From: Lachnospiraceae bacterium
GTDB taxonomy: Bacteria > Bacillota > Clostridia > Lachnospirales > Lachnospiraceae
Direction of reading: 5' to 3'
Assembly: GCA_022791635.1 (NCBI GenBank)
Contig: JAAVZL010000029.1
Span: 46,268 to 110,267 of the forward strand
DNA: 64,000 nucleotides
This document shows, one piece after another, positions 45,946 through 54,221 of this stretch; the stretch's first letter is position 1, and each line of letters starts with the position of its first letter. Made by a program: the position numbers and the translations under genes. Under the pieces are notes generated by a model. That model saw only the letters and a program-made list of their open reading frames with translations. It searched no databases and was not told the origin of the DNA.

Positions 45946-46932
45946 ATGAGAAAGGATATAAAAAGAATTGCTTTTATAGGGGCGGCCATGCTCTTGCTAA
46001 GCGGCTGCGGCGGAACCAAGTCTATGTCTGCGGAAACGGCGGCAGAGGCGCCGGCCGAGGTTCCGGCAGACTTTGCAGATACTTATGACGGAGGATATTA
46101 TATGGAAGAGGAGGCGCCGGCTGAGGAGTATGCAGAAACAGACGAAGCAGGCGGCATAGCCTCCACCGCAGGAATCGACAGTGTGGCGGCTACCTCTCAG
46201 AAGCTTATCAAGACGGTAGCCTTATCTATGGAGACCAAGGAGTTTGACAGTCTTTTGGAGAGTATCCGCGGTAAGGTGGAGGAGCTTGGAGGGTACATAG
46301 AGAGCTCGGAGATTTCCGGCAGCAGCTATTACAGCACCTATGACAGCCGTTACGCTTTTCTGACCCTTCGGATTCCTTCTGACAAGCTGGACGGCTTTGT
46401 CATCATTGTAAGTGATTTGGGCAATGTAACCAGCAAAAACGAAGCGGTTCAGGATATTACCCTTCAGTATGTGGACGTGGAAAGCCATAAGAAGGCTTTG
46501 GAGACTGAGCAGAATCGCCTTTTGGAGCTTTTGGAGCAGGCGGAGTCCATGGAGGATATTATCACCATTGAGAGCCGGCTTTCACAGGTGCGCTATGAGC
46601 TCCAGTCCTACGGCTCTACCCTGCGGACTTATGACAACCAGGTCAGCTACAGCACGGTGGAGATCGATATCCGCGAGGTAGAACGGGTGACGCCTATTGT
46701 GGAGGAGAGGACCTTCTTTGAGGAAATCAGCTACCGGTTTTCTGATAATCTCTATGATATTGGCTGGGGTGCAAGAGGCTTTGCTATTTGGTTTGTGAGT
46801 TCTCTGCCTTATCTGGCTATCTGGGCTCTGGTGATTGTGGCCCTTGTGCGCCTGGCGAGAAAGCTTATCTGGAAGAAGCCCTTCTTTATACGGAGAAAGA
46901 AAAAGGAAGAGGGGGAGCAGAAGGAAGGCTGA
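45946..46932 (+). CDS. DUF4349 domain lipoprotein
   Basis: 328 residues. A lipoprotein signal ends at LLLSGCGG (lipidated Cys). An acidic Ala/Glu-rich linker leads to a DUF4349 domain (KLIKTVALSMETKEFDSLLE, GYIESSEISGSS, YAFLTLRIPSDKLDGFV), a coiled-coil region, and a C-terminal membrane helix (LPYLAIWALVIVALVRLA) with a basic tail. Third gene of the sigma/anti-sigma group, and so perhaps an envelope-stress sensor or target. The function of DUF4349 is not known. Confidence 0.85.
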   Translation: MRKDIKRIAFIGAAMLLLSGCGGTKSMSAETAAEAPAEVPADFADTYDGGYYMEEEAPAEEYAETDEAGGIASTAGIDSVAATSQKLIKTVALSMETKEFDSLLESIRGKVEELGGYIESSEISGSSYYSTYDSRYAFLTLRIPSDKLDGFVIIVSDLGNVTSKNEAVQDITLQYVDVESHKKALETEQNRLLELLEQAESMEDIITIESRLSQVRYELQSYGSTLRTYDNQVSYSTVEIDIREVERVTPIVEERTFFEEISYRFSDNLYDIGWGARGFAIWFVSSLPYLAIWALVIVALVRLARKLIWKKPFFIRRKKKEEGEQKEG

Positions 46933-46942
46933 TAGACGGTGA

Positions 46943-47111
46943 GGCGCAAAATAAGACAGCAGGCTTTTCCATATCCGTGTTCGGACGGTTCGCGTACATT
47001 CTGTCTGCTTTGTACGGACATTGCCCAGGCAATCTCCGTCCATATCAGACAGCCTGTCCGCGAACAGCCGGACACCGGATATCGGAAAAGCCTGCTGTCT
47101 TATTTTGCGCC
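46943..47111. repeat. Palindromic intergenic element P5 (169 bp)
   Basis: The outer arms GGCGCAAAATAAGACAGCAG and CTGCTGTCTTATTTTGCGCC are perfectly complementary and continue through GGCTTTTCC/GGAAAAGCC. The core is in the P2 orientation. It lies between the DUF4349 gene and the LacI regulator, and no gene is present in the gap. Confidence 0.9.
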
Positions 47112-47148
47112 CCGCTAGGTCTTTGCATATTACAAATAAAATCCTGAG

Positions 47149-47177
47149 TTGTCAATTGAAGGGAAATGTTATATACT
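47149..47177 (+). promoter_or_regulatory. Promoter of the LacI-family gene
   Basis: TTGTCA (47149-47154), 17 bases, TATACT (47172-47177), about 70 bases before the start. It has no AAAAACGTTTTT palindrome, so the repressor is probably not strongly autoregulated by that site. Confidence 0.65.
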
Positions 47178-47246
47178 GTTAGTGCAAAATGCCAGTCATT
47201 CAGGAGAATGTTCTGCTTTCGGAGTTAGAGTATATGAGGTGAGAGA

Positions 47247-48326
47247 ATGAGCGGAATAAAAGATGTGGCGAAAAGGGCCGGCGTTTCTATTTCGACAGTA
47301 TCGAATGTGTTGAATCAAACGAAATATGTAAGCCCTGAGCTGGTAAAGCGGGTGGAGGACGCAGTGCAGGAGCTTTCCTATGAGGTGGATCCCATTGCCC
47401 GGAGTATGAAGAGCAATAAGTCGGGAACCATTGGCGTGATCGTGGAGGATATGTGCGGGGTGTTCTACCCTTACGTAGTGAAGGGGATCAACTCTGTGGC
47501 GGTAGAAAAGGGATATCAGATTATTATCGGCGACGCTCAGGGCGTGTACGGAGATGTAAATGCTGCAAGGCGGGAGAAGGAGCTTTTTAAACGTCTGTTT
47601 GCCAGCCGGGTGGATGGAATCCTCTTTGTAACCATGATTCATCAGGATTTGATGGAAAAGCATTTTAATGAGATCTTAAGCCGTTCCAGCCAGTCCAAGC
47701 GGATTCCGCTGGTGAGTTTGGAGCGGGACCTGACGAGCATTGGAATTGATTCCGTGTATTTCGACAGTTACAATAATGCCAAGATGGCAGTGCAGCATTT
47801 GATAGACTGCGGCTGCAGAAAGATCGGGCATATTACAGGCCCCACGACTTTGCAGATTGCCCTGGATCGTATTCAGGGATACAAAGACTGCATTGAGGAA
47901 AATCATCTGCCCGCAGATTGGACCAGACAGATAGAATATGGAGACTATACCCACCAGAGCGGATATCTGGCCGTGAAAAAACTTTTGGAGGATATGCCGG
48001 ATCTGGACGGCGTGTTCTGCAGCAATGATCAGATGGCCGTAGGCGCCTTAAAGCTTCTGAAGGAATACGGAAAGCGTGTTCCTGAGGATATTAAGGTTAT
48101 GGGATACGACGATGTGTTCCTTTCCAGCATCATCGAGCCTTCCCTGTCCACCATCCATATTCAGAAGACTCACACGGGCATTAAGGCGGCCCAGATGCTG
48201 TTTGAGCGGATTGAGCAGCCGGAGAAAAATAAGGAGCCTGTGGGGCTAAAAATGAGTGCAAGGCTGGTGGTAAGAAAGTCCACGGTGGCGGATACGTCAG
48301 AGGAGTGGATTTTTGTAGACTGGTAA
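47247..48326 (+). CDS. LacI-family transcriptional repressor of the sugar locus
   Basis: 359 residues. The N-terminal helix-turn-helix is classic LacI (IKDVAKRAGVSISTVSNVLN), the hinge helix is about DPIARSMKSN, and the effector domain is of the periplasmic-binding type (GTIGVIVEDMCGVFYPYVVK, GVFCSNDQMAVGALKLL, GYDDVFLSSIIEPSLSTI). GAGGTGAGAG precedes the ATG. It sits right before a sugar ABC operon whose control region has three palindromes of the LacI-operator type, so it most likely represses that operon until its sugar arrives. Confidence 0.9.
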   Translation: MSGIKDVAKRAGVSISTVSNVLNQTKYVSPELVKRVEDAVQELSYEVDPIARSMKSNKSGTIGVIVEDMCGVFYPYVVKGINSVAVEKGYQIIIGDAQGVYGDVNAARREKELFKRLFASRVDGILFVTMIHQDLMEKHFNEILSRSSQSKRIPLVSLERDLTSIGIDSVYFDSYNNAKMAVQHLIDCGCRKIGHITGPTTLQIALDRIQGYKDCIEENHLPADWTRQIEYGDYTHQSGYLAVKKLLEDMPDLDGVFCSNDQMAVGALKLLKEYGKRVPEDIKVMGYDDVFLSSIIEPSLSTIHIQKTHTGIKAAQMLFERIEQPEKNKEPVGLKMSARLVVRKSTVADTSEEWIFVDW

Positions 48327-48345
48327 ATGAAGAAGAGAAAAGATC

Positions 48346-48382
48346 GACCCATGAAGCGAATGCATATTGTGCTTTGTGGGTC
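48346..48382 (+). terminator. Hairpin after the LacI-family gene
   Basis: GACCCATGAAGC pairs imperfectly with GCTTTGTGGGTC, followed by only a mixed T/A stretch; moderate terminator candidate. Confidence 0.45.
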
Positions 48383-48398
48383 TTATTATTTCAAAATA

Positions 48399-48410
48399 AA
48401 AAACGTTTTT
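48399..48410. promoter_or_regulatory. Operator O1 (AAAAACGTTTTT)
   Basis: Perfect 12-base palindrome about 45 bases before the -35 box of the transporter promoter. Same core as O2, O3 and O4, and typical of LacI-family half-sites around a central CG. Confidence 0.7.
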
Positions 48411-48454
48411 GTCAATAAAGCGAAAAAATAATTTAAATTTCTATGTAAAAACAC

Positions 48455-48483
48455 TTGACAAAAACGTTTTTCTGAGATATATT
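48455..48483 (+). promoter_or_regulatory. Promoter of the sugar ABC operon, with operator O2 inside
   Basis: TTGACA (48455-48460), 17 bases, TATATT (48478-48483). The palindrome AAAAACGTTTTT (48460-48471) fills the spacer, so a bound repressor would block polymerase directly. Confidence 0.85.
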
Positions 48484-48551
48484 CTTATTAACAATTAACA
48501 AATTATAGAAAGCAAGTACATTTTAAAAGTGCTTTTTATTTTTTGAAATAA

Positions 48552-48565
48552 GAAAAACGTTTTTC
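48552..48565. promoter_or_regulatory. Operator O3 (GAAAAACGTTTTTC)
   Basis: 14-base perfect palindrome in the leader, about 30 bases before the start codon. The spacing from O1 and O2 would allow cooperative binding or looping. Confidence 0.75.
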
Positions 48566-48596
48566 TAACAAAATAAAGTTAAAGGAGAGGAAAATC

Positions 48597-50108
48597 TTGG
48601 AAGACACAAAGTACATTCTGGAAGCAAAAGGAATTGACAAGTCTTTCTCCGGAGTCACCGTCTTAAAGGGCGCTGAGCTTTGCATCATCCCAGGTGAACT
48701 TCACGCTCTCATGGGCGAGAACGGTGCAGGAAAGTCTACGCTGATGAAGATTATCATGGGTATTTACTCCAAGGATGCAGGCACCGTCATTTTGGACGGC
48801 AAGGAGACAGAGTTCAAATCTGCCAGGGATGCATTGGATGCGGGAATCTCGATGATTCATCAGGAGCTGAGCCCCATCCCCGAGATGACTGTAGCAGAGA
48901 ATGTCTTTCTGGGAAGGGAACAGAAAAAGTTTAAGGGACTGCCGTTCGTAGACAAGAAGGAATTGAACCGCATGACCCAGGAACTGTTGGAGGAATTTGA
49001 GCTTTCTGAATTTATCCGGCCGGATATGAAGATGAAGGACCTGAATATTGCACAGATTCAGATGATGGAGATTATCAAGGCCATCTCCTACAATTCAAAG
49101 GTTGTAATCATGGATGAGCCCACCTCTTCGCTTTCTGAGAAAGAGACAGAGACGCTGTTTCGGATTATAGCAAACTTAAAAGAGAAGAAAATCGGAATTA
49201 TTTACATATCTCATCGTATGGAAGAGGTTTTTGAGCTCTCCGACCGGGTTTCGGTATTGCGTGACGGACAGTTTATCGGCTGTGTGAACACCAAGGAAGC
49301 CTCCAGAGAAGAATTGATTAACATGATGGTTGGACGTGAGCTGGAGGGCGGTTATCCACACAATACGGCTGAAAAGGGCGATGTGGTTCTGGAGCTTAAG
49401 AACTTTACCCGCAAGGGTGTGTTTGAAGGTGTAAACTTAACAGTACATGCAGGCGAGATTCTCGGCATGGCCGGACTGGTAGGTGCAGGGCGAAGCGAAG
49501 TGATGCGCGCTCTGGTAGGATACGACCATCTGGATTCCGGAGAGATTATCCTGGAGGGCAGGAACATTACCATCAGCCATCCCAGGGATGCGGTAAAGAA
49601 TCATATCATTATGGCCTCCGAGGACCGCAAGGAGCTGGGACTGATTCTCTGCCGGAGCATTAAGGAAAATGTTTCCCTGCAGAACTTCGATAAGCTGGCA
49701 AGCGCTTCCTTTATCAATAAGGGAACGGAGCGGAAGCTGGCGGACGACTATACCAGGCAGATGGCTACCAAGATGAACGGGATTGAAGACACGGTATCCA
49801 GCCTGTCCGGCGGAAATCAGCAGAAGGTGGTATTGGCCAAATGTCTGCTGTCCGACCCTAAGGTTCTGATTATGGATGAGCCTACCAGAGGTATTGATGT
49901 AGGAGCAAAGGCGGCTATCTACAACATTATGATTGAGCTGGCAAAGCGGGGAATCGCAATCATTATGATTTCCTCGGAGCTGCCTGAATTGATTGGCATG
50001 AGTGACCGGGTTATGGTTATGTCCGGTGGAAGAGTAACAGGTGTGCTGGAGGGCGAGGAAGCTGCTTCTCAGCAGAAAATCATGAATTTAGCATTTGGAG
50101 GGAAATAA
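48597..50108 (+). CDS. Sugar ABC transporter ATP-binding protein (RbsA/MglA type)
   Basis: 503 residues with two fused ABC domains, typical of carbohydrate CUT2 importers. Domain 1 has Walker A GENGAGKST and Walker B VVIMDEPTSSL; domain 2 has the degenerate Walker A GLVGAGRSE, signature LSGGNQQK and Walker B VLIMDEPTRGIDVGAKA. Translation starts at TTG, 6 bases after AAAGGAGAGG. First gene of the operon under operators O1-O3. Substrate is not deducible from the ATPase. Confidence 0.94.
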   Translation: MEDTKYILEAKGIDKSFSGVTVLKGAELCIIPGELHALMGENGAGKSTLMKIIMGIYSKDAGTVILDGKETEFKSARDALDAGISMIHQELSPIPEMTVAENVFLGREQKKFKGLPFVDKKELNRMTQELLEEFELSEFIRPDMKMKDLNIAQIQMMEIIKAISYNSKVVIMDEPTSSLSEKETETLFRIIANLKEKKIGIIYISHRMEEVFELSDRVSVLRDGQFIGCVNTKEASREELINMMVGRELEGGYPHNTAEKGDVVLELKNFTRKGVFEGVNLTVHAGEILGMAGLVGAGRSEVMRALVGYDHLDSGEIILEGRNITISHPRDAVKNHIIMASEDRKELGLILCRSIKENVSLQNFDKLASASFINKGTERKLADDYTRQMATKMNGIEDTVSSLSGGNQQKVVLAKCLLSDPKVLIMDEPTRGIDVGAKAAIYNIMIELAKRGIAIIMISSELPELIGMSDRVMVMSGGRVTGVLEGEEAASQQKIMNLAFGGK

Positions 50109-50111
50109 AAA

Positions 50112-51059
50112 ATGACACAGAAAAAAGATATGGCAAAAATACTTAGACAATTTGGCCTGATATTTGTAGCCCTGTTTATCGTTGTTTTAATGAGCTTTCT
50201 GTCCCCGGTATTCATGACAAGTCAGAATATCACCAATATTTTAAGACAGATTTCTCTGAATGGTATCCTCTCTATTGGAATGAGCTTTGTAATCCTTACC
50301 GGCGGCATTGACCTTTCTGTGGGTTCCGTTATCGCCATCACCGGCGTTATCAGCGGTTCCATCATGGACACGGGAGGAAATTGGTTCGTTGCCTGTATCG
50401 TGGCTCTTTTGTGCTCCCTTATCTGCGGCGCCATCAACGGCTGGCTGATTTCTTATGTGGAGTTCCAGCCCTTCATTGCGACTTTGTCCACCATGACCAT
50501 TGGACGTGGTATTGCCCTGGCTTATTCCGACGGCAAGCCTTATACCATCTCTGACCCCAGCTTCATTCGAATCGGTCAGGGAAATGTGATGGGGATCCCG
50601 ATTCCGATTATCCTTTTGGTTATCTTCTGTATTGCCGGTCTGGTGATTCTGAATATGACAACCTTTGGCCGTTATGTGTTCGCCATCGGCGGTAACAAGA
50701 ATGCTGCAAAGCTTTCCGGTGTACGGACCAGAAGAATTCAGCTGGCAGTATATGTACTTTCTTCCGTATGCGCCTGGATGGTAGGTTTGATTCTGGCAGC
50801 TCGTATCAGCTCCGGACAGCCTACGGCCGGTGAGTCCTTTGAGATGGATGCCATTGCGGCTACGGCTATCGGCGGAACCAGTATGAGCGGCGGAATCGGC
50901 TCTCTGACAGGAACCATCTGCGGATTCATTCTTCTGGGTCTTTTGAACAACTCTATGAACCTGATGAACATCAACTCCTTCTATCAGCAGATAGTAAAGG
51001 GCTGCCTGATTATCTTGGCGGTATTTCTGGATATGAGAACCAAGGGCAAGAAGGACTGA
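50112..51059 (+). CDS. Sugar ABC transporter permease (RbsC type)
   Basis: 315 residues, mostly hydrophobic with about 8-10 membrane helices, of the branched-chain-amino-acid/ribose permease family. Signature segments include ILTGGIDLSVGSVIAITGV and GEPTAG-like GQPTAGESFEMDAIAATAIG, then GGTSMSGGIGSLTGT. It starts 3 bases after the ATPase stop. Usually a homodimer in the CUT2 importer. Confidence 0.94.
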   Translation: MTQKKDMAKILRQFGLIFVALFIVVLMSFLSPVFMTSQNITNILRQISLNGILSIGMSFVILTGGIDLSVGSVIAITGVISGSIMDTGGNWFVACIVALLCSLICGAINGWLISYVEFQPFIATLSTMTIGRGIALAYSDGKPYTISDPSFIRIGQGNVMGIPIPIILLVIFCIAGLVILNMTTFGRYVFAIGGNKNAAKLSGVRTRRIQLAVYVLSSVCAWMVGLILAARISSGQPTAGESFEMDAIAATAIGGTSMSGGIGSLTGTICGFILLGLLNNSMNLMNINSFYQQIVKGCLIILAVFLDMRTKGKKD

Positions 51060-51087
51060 TAGTTGATATTCACCATGTACAATGTAT

Positions 51088-51134
51088 AAAAACTGCCTTT
51101 CGCCAGGACTGAGGGCTTAGAAAAGACAGTTTTT
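51088..51134 (+). terminator. Hairpin between permease and binding-protein genes
   Basis: AAAAACTG (51088-51095) pairs with CAGTTTTT (51127-51134), with CTTT/AAAG extending the stem. The 3' arm ends in Ts. It may be a weak attenuator or an mRNA-stability element that adjusts the ratio of binding protein to membrane subunits. Confidence 0.4.
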
Positions 51135-51171
51135 AATAAAAAATTACATAATTTTAAGGAGGAACAAGAAC

Positions 51172-52218
51172 ATGAAAAAGAAAGTAATGGCACTCTTACT
51201 GGTAGCAGCCATGACTCTGGCAGCCTGCGGCGGAAAGGCCGAGGAGCCGGCAAGCACAGACGGAGACAATGCAACCACTGAGGCTCCCGCAGAAGCAGAA
51301 GCTGAGGGCGGCTCTGAGGAGGCAGCTCCTGCAGGAGAGGCAAAGGACAACGCAGATATCACCATCGGATTCTCCTCCAAGGATAACTCCGATACCTTCG
51401 TAGCAGCTATCGCAAACGCAGCACAGGCTCGGGCAGACGAGCTGGGCGTAAAGCTTCTGATGTATGATGCAGGCGGCGATGTAAACAAGCAGATCAGCGA
51501 CGTTGAGACCATGATTGCTCAGAAGGTAGACGCTGTCATCGTAATTCCCCAGAGTGTAGAGGGAAGCGCACCGGTTGTAGGCATGTGTAACGATGCAGGT
51601 ATCCCCATTATTGTTGACAACGGTGATATCGCAGATACCAACTTCACGGCATTCGTAGGATGTACCGACCAGGAGTCCGGTGAGATTCTGGGACAGTGGT
51701 TCATTGACAATGTACCGGAAGGCTCCAAGGTATGTATCATTGAGGGACCCATGGGACAGTCCGGACAGGTTGGACGTATGGCTGGATTTGAGGCTGTTGG
51801 AATGCTGGATCATTTCGAGGTTCTTTCCACCCAGACAGCAAACTGGAAGCGTGACGAGGCTATGACTCTTGCTGAGGACTGGATTACTACCTACGGCGAC
51901 GAGCTGGCAGCTATCATCTGCGAGAATGACGACATGGGACTTGGCGCACTCTCTGCCTGCAAGGGACAGAACAGAACCGACATCATCGTTGGCGGTGTAG
52001 ACGGACTGGATGACGCAGTTGCAGCAGTAAAGGCCGGCGAGTACGGAATCAGCGTTCTTCAGGATTCCAAGGGACAGGGAACTGTAGGTGTGGACGTAGC
52101 TCTGCAGATTATCAAGGGTGAGGAGTATGAGAAGGATACCCGTATCCCCTTCCGCGCCATCACAGCTGATAATGTAGACGCTTACCTTGAGGGCGGCGTA
52201 GACGCTATCTCCCAGTAA
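51172..52218 (+). CDS. Sugar-binding lipoprotein of the ABC transporter (RbsB type)
   Basis: 348 residues. Signal peptide MKKKVMALLLVAAMTLAACG with the lipobox at LAAC gives a membrane-anchored receptor. An acidic Ala/Glu linker (about 23-58) is followed by a type I periplasmic-binding fold (ADITIGFSSKDNSDTFVAAI, LLMYDAGGDVNKQISDVETM, VDAVIVIPQS, CENDDMGLGALSA). Ligand residues cannot be assigned. AAGGAGGAAC precedes the ATG. Confidence 0.93.
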   Translation: MKKKVMALLLVAAMTLAACGGKAEEPASTDGDNATTEAPAEAEAEGGSEEAAPAGEAKDNADITIGFSSKDNSDTFVAAIANAAQARADELGVKLLMYDAGGDVNKQISDVETMIAQKVDAVIVIPQSVEGSAPVVGMCNDAGIPIIVDNGDIADTNFTAFVGCTDQESGEILGQWFIDNVPEGSKVCIIEGPMGQSGQVGRMAGFEAVGMLDHFEVLSTQTANWKRDEAMTLAEDWITTYGDELAAIICENDDMGLGALSACKGQNRTDIIVGGVDGLDDAVAAVKAGEYGISVLQDSKGQGTVGVDVALQIIKGEEYEKDTRIPFRAITADNVDAYLEGGVDAISQ

Positions 52219-52241
52219 TATACATTTGCGGTAAAAGAAAA

Positions 52242-52292
52242 GGCGCCGCTGGTAAAGCAATAATCAGAGGGCTTTGCAGCGGCGCCCTTTTT
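52242..52292 (+). terminator. Intrinsic terminator after the binding-protein gene
   Basis: GGCGCCGCTGGTAAAGC pairs with GCTTTGCAGCGGCGCC and is followed by TTTTTA. A strong GC stem; the mutarotase and enzymes downstream therefore depend on read-through or on another promoter. Confidence 0.85.
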
Positions 52293-52350
52293 ATCGAAAT
52301 TTTTATAGAAAAATATGTCATTTTGAGTTAAAGTGAAAGGGGTCAGCGAG

Positions 52351-52779
52351 ATGTTAAGAAATATACCCAAGATTCTTCCGCCGGAATTGGTAAAATGCAT
52401 GATGGAGATGGGACATTCGGATGTCCTGATTCTGGCAGATGCCAATTTCCCGGGAACAGCCCATGCAAAGAGAATGATTCGCATGGACGGAATTTTGATA
52501 CCAGAGCTTTTGGAGGCTGTACTGCAGCTGTTCCCGCTTGACTATTTTATTCCGGATCCGGTCCGTCTGATGAAAAATCTTCCCACGGAGCCAGTCCCCG
52601 AGATCTGGGAGACCTACCGGGAGCTGTTAAAGAAATACGACAAGGACGATGCATTCCACGACTTTGCCTTTATCGACCGGCTTCCCTTCTATGAGGATGC
52701 AGAGAAGGCCTATGTGATCGTGCAGACAGGGGATGAATCCCGCTACGCAAATATTATCCTGCAAAAGGGTATTTGTTAA
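52351..52779 (+). CDS. RbsD/FucU-family sugar mutarotase
   Basis: 142 residues from ATG 52351 (AAAGGGG further up). The pattern LRNIPKILPPELVKCMMEMG, HSDVLILADANFPG and LFPLDYFI is that of the FucU group, which speeds interconversion of sugar anomers. The family His in GHSD and the C-terminal QTGDESRYANIILQKG match. Its place after a ribose-type importer suits imported free sugars. Specificity (fucose, ribose or other) cannot be decided. Confidence 0.9.
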   Translation: MLRNIPKILPPELVKCMMEMGHSDVLILADANFPGTAHAKRMIRMDGILIPELLEAVLQLFPLDYFIPDPVRLMKNLPTEPVPEIWETYRELLKKYDKDDAFHDFAFIDRLPFYEDAEKAYVIVQTGDESRYANIILQKGIC

Positions 52780-52807
52780 AAAGAAAAAAGAAAAGGAGTT
52801 GAGCGCA

Positions 52808-54109
52808 ATGACAGAAAAGGAATTGACAATCAAAGCAGGTGAAGAGCTGGATGAGCGTCTGGCTGAGGCAAAGAAGACCGGCAATCTGGTGGTAAAGAAC
52901 GCCACAGAGGATGAGGCGGTAATTCGTGAAACCTTCAAAAAGGGCGAGGGCATCTTACGTCTCTTCCCGGCATTCGTTCCCAGAAGATTCGGCAAGGCAG
53001 GCCGCAGACTGAAGCTTCATCCGGACGATTACTTTGCATTCGGTATGGCAAGAGGCTCCATCACCGAGCGTTGGTTCGCCTCCACCATTGCCGCCCAGAA
53101 CGGAGAGCTGGCAAAGGCAGACGAGGGTATGGCATATGTGTGCGTGGACTATGACAGCGATGAAAAATTCTCTCTTCGAAATGCCGTAAAGGTTCTGGGC
53201 GAGGAGCTGGTAGGCAAGGAGCTGATGGAGAAATACAATGGCTGGCCCATGTACTCCAAATTCTTTGACAACGAGAATCCTCTGTTCCATCATCTCCATC
53301 TTGGTTTTGAGGACGCTGCCCGGGTAGGCAAGCTTGGCAAGCCTGAGTGCTACTACTTCCCCAAGCAGCTGAACAACTATTTCGGTGAGGCCAACTACAC
53401 CTATTTTGGCTTTGATCCGGACATGGATCCCGAGGAGGTAAAGGAGCGCATCCGTCACTTTGCAGACGACGACACAAGAATCACCGATCTGTCAAGAGCT
53501 TACCGGATCGAGCTTGGCACCGGCTGGTACACACCGGCAGGCGTGATCCATGCGCCGGCTTCCGTATTGACCTACGAGCCCCAGTGGAATTCCGACGTAA
53601 ACTCCGTATACGAGAACATTGTGTCCGGAGAGGTTTATCCGCCGGAAATGCTGGATGAGGAGCTTCCCGAGGGTCAGAAGGACGTAGAGGATGTCTTCAA
53701 GCTTCTTGACTGGGAGAAGAACGTAGATCCCCACTACAGAAAGCACTACTTCCGCCGTCCCATCGTAGAGACCGAGACCGAGCAGTACGTGCAGAAATGG
53801 ATCACCTACGCCAATCCCTACATAGCAGCCAAAGAGCTCACCATAAATCCGGGCCAGACCGTTGTGATCAAGGACGGGGCCGCTTACGGCTGTATCTTCG
53901 TACAGGGACACGGCAAGTTCGGCGTGTACGACTGCGAAGCCCCCACACTTCTTCACTTCGGACAGCAGAGCTCCGATGAGTTCTTCGTATCCGAGGAGGC
54001 ATCCACCAAGGGTGTTACCATCACAAATACAAGCAAGGTAGAGCCTCTGGTAGTTCTGAAGCATTTCGGACCGAATTGCCCGGGCGTACCCCAGGAAGTT
54101 GAGGCATAA
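52808..54109 (+). CDS. Phosphomannose-isomerase-like cupin, putative sugar isomerase (copy 1)
   Basis: 433 residues from ATG 52808 (AAAAGGAG site); an upstream in-frame ATG lies inside the mutarotase gene. The pattern resembles type I phosphomannose isomerases: a metal-binding HHLH after NPLF, GKPECYYFPKQ (compare KPEM in PMI), and AGVIHAPASV. A C-terminal jelly-roll half (NPGQTVVIKDGAAYG, VQGHGKFG) is present. A paralogue with the same blocks lies at 56899-58113. The genes around it suggest aldose-ketose isomerisation of an imported sugar, but activity is not demonstrated. Confidence 0.72.
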   Translation: MTEKELTIKAGEELDERLAEAKKTGNLVVKNATEDEAVIRETFKKGEGILRLFPAFVPRRFGKAGRRLKLHPDDYFAFGMARGSITERWFASTIAAQNGELAKADEGMAYVCVDYDSDEKFSLRNAVKVLGEELVGKELMEKYNGWPMYSKFFDNENPLFHHLHLGFEDAARVGKLGKPECYYFPKQLNNYFGEANYTYFGFDPDMDPEEVKERIRHFADDDTRITDLSRAYRIELGTGWYTPAGVIHAPASVLTYEPQWNSDVNSVYENIVSGEVYPPEMLDEELPEGQKDVEDVFKLLDWEKNVDPHYRKHYFRRPIVETETEQYVQKWITYANPYIAAKELTINPGQTVVIKDGAAYGCIFVQGHGKFGVYDCEAPTLLHFGQQSSDEFFVSEEASTKGVTITNTSKVEPLVVLKHFGPNCPGVPQEVEA

Positions 54110-54144
54110 AGCAGCTCAGGGAAACGGAGCTTAATGAAAAGCGG

Positions 54145-54208
54145 GGGGCTGTCGGAAAATAAGACATCAGAAAAGCCTTCTGTCTTATTTTCCGACATCC
54201 CCTTTTTT
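54145..54208 (+). terminator. Core-less palindromic hairpin S1 with T-tract
   Basis: GGGGCTGTCGGAAAATAAGAC pairs with GTCTTATTTTCCGACATCCC, with the family motif GAAAAGCC in the loop, and six Ts follow. It has terminator form but lies between the cupin and kinase genes, so it may reduce kinase expression. It looks like a large palindromic element without its core. Confidence 0.7.
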
Positions 54209-54221
54209 AAGGAGGAAGCAT

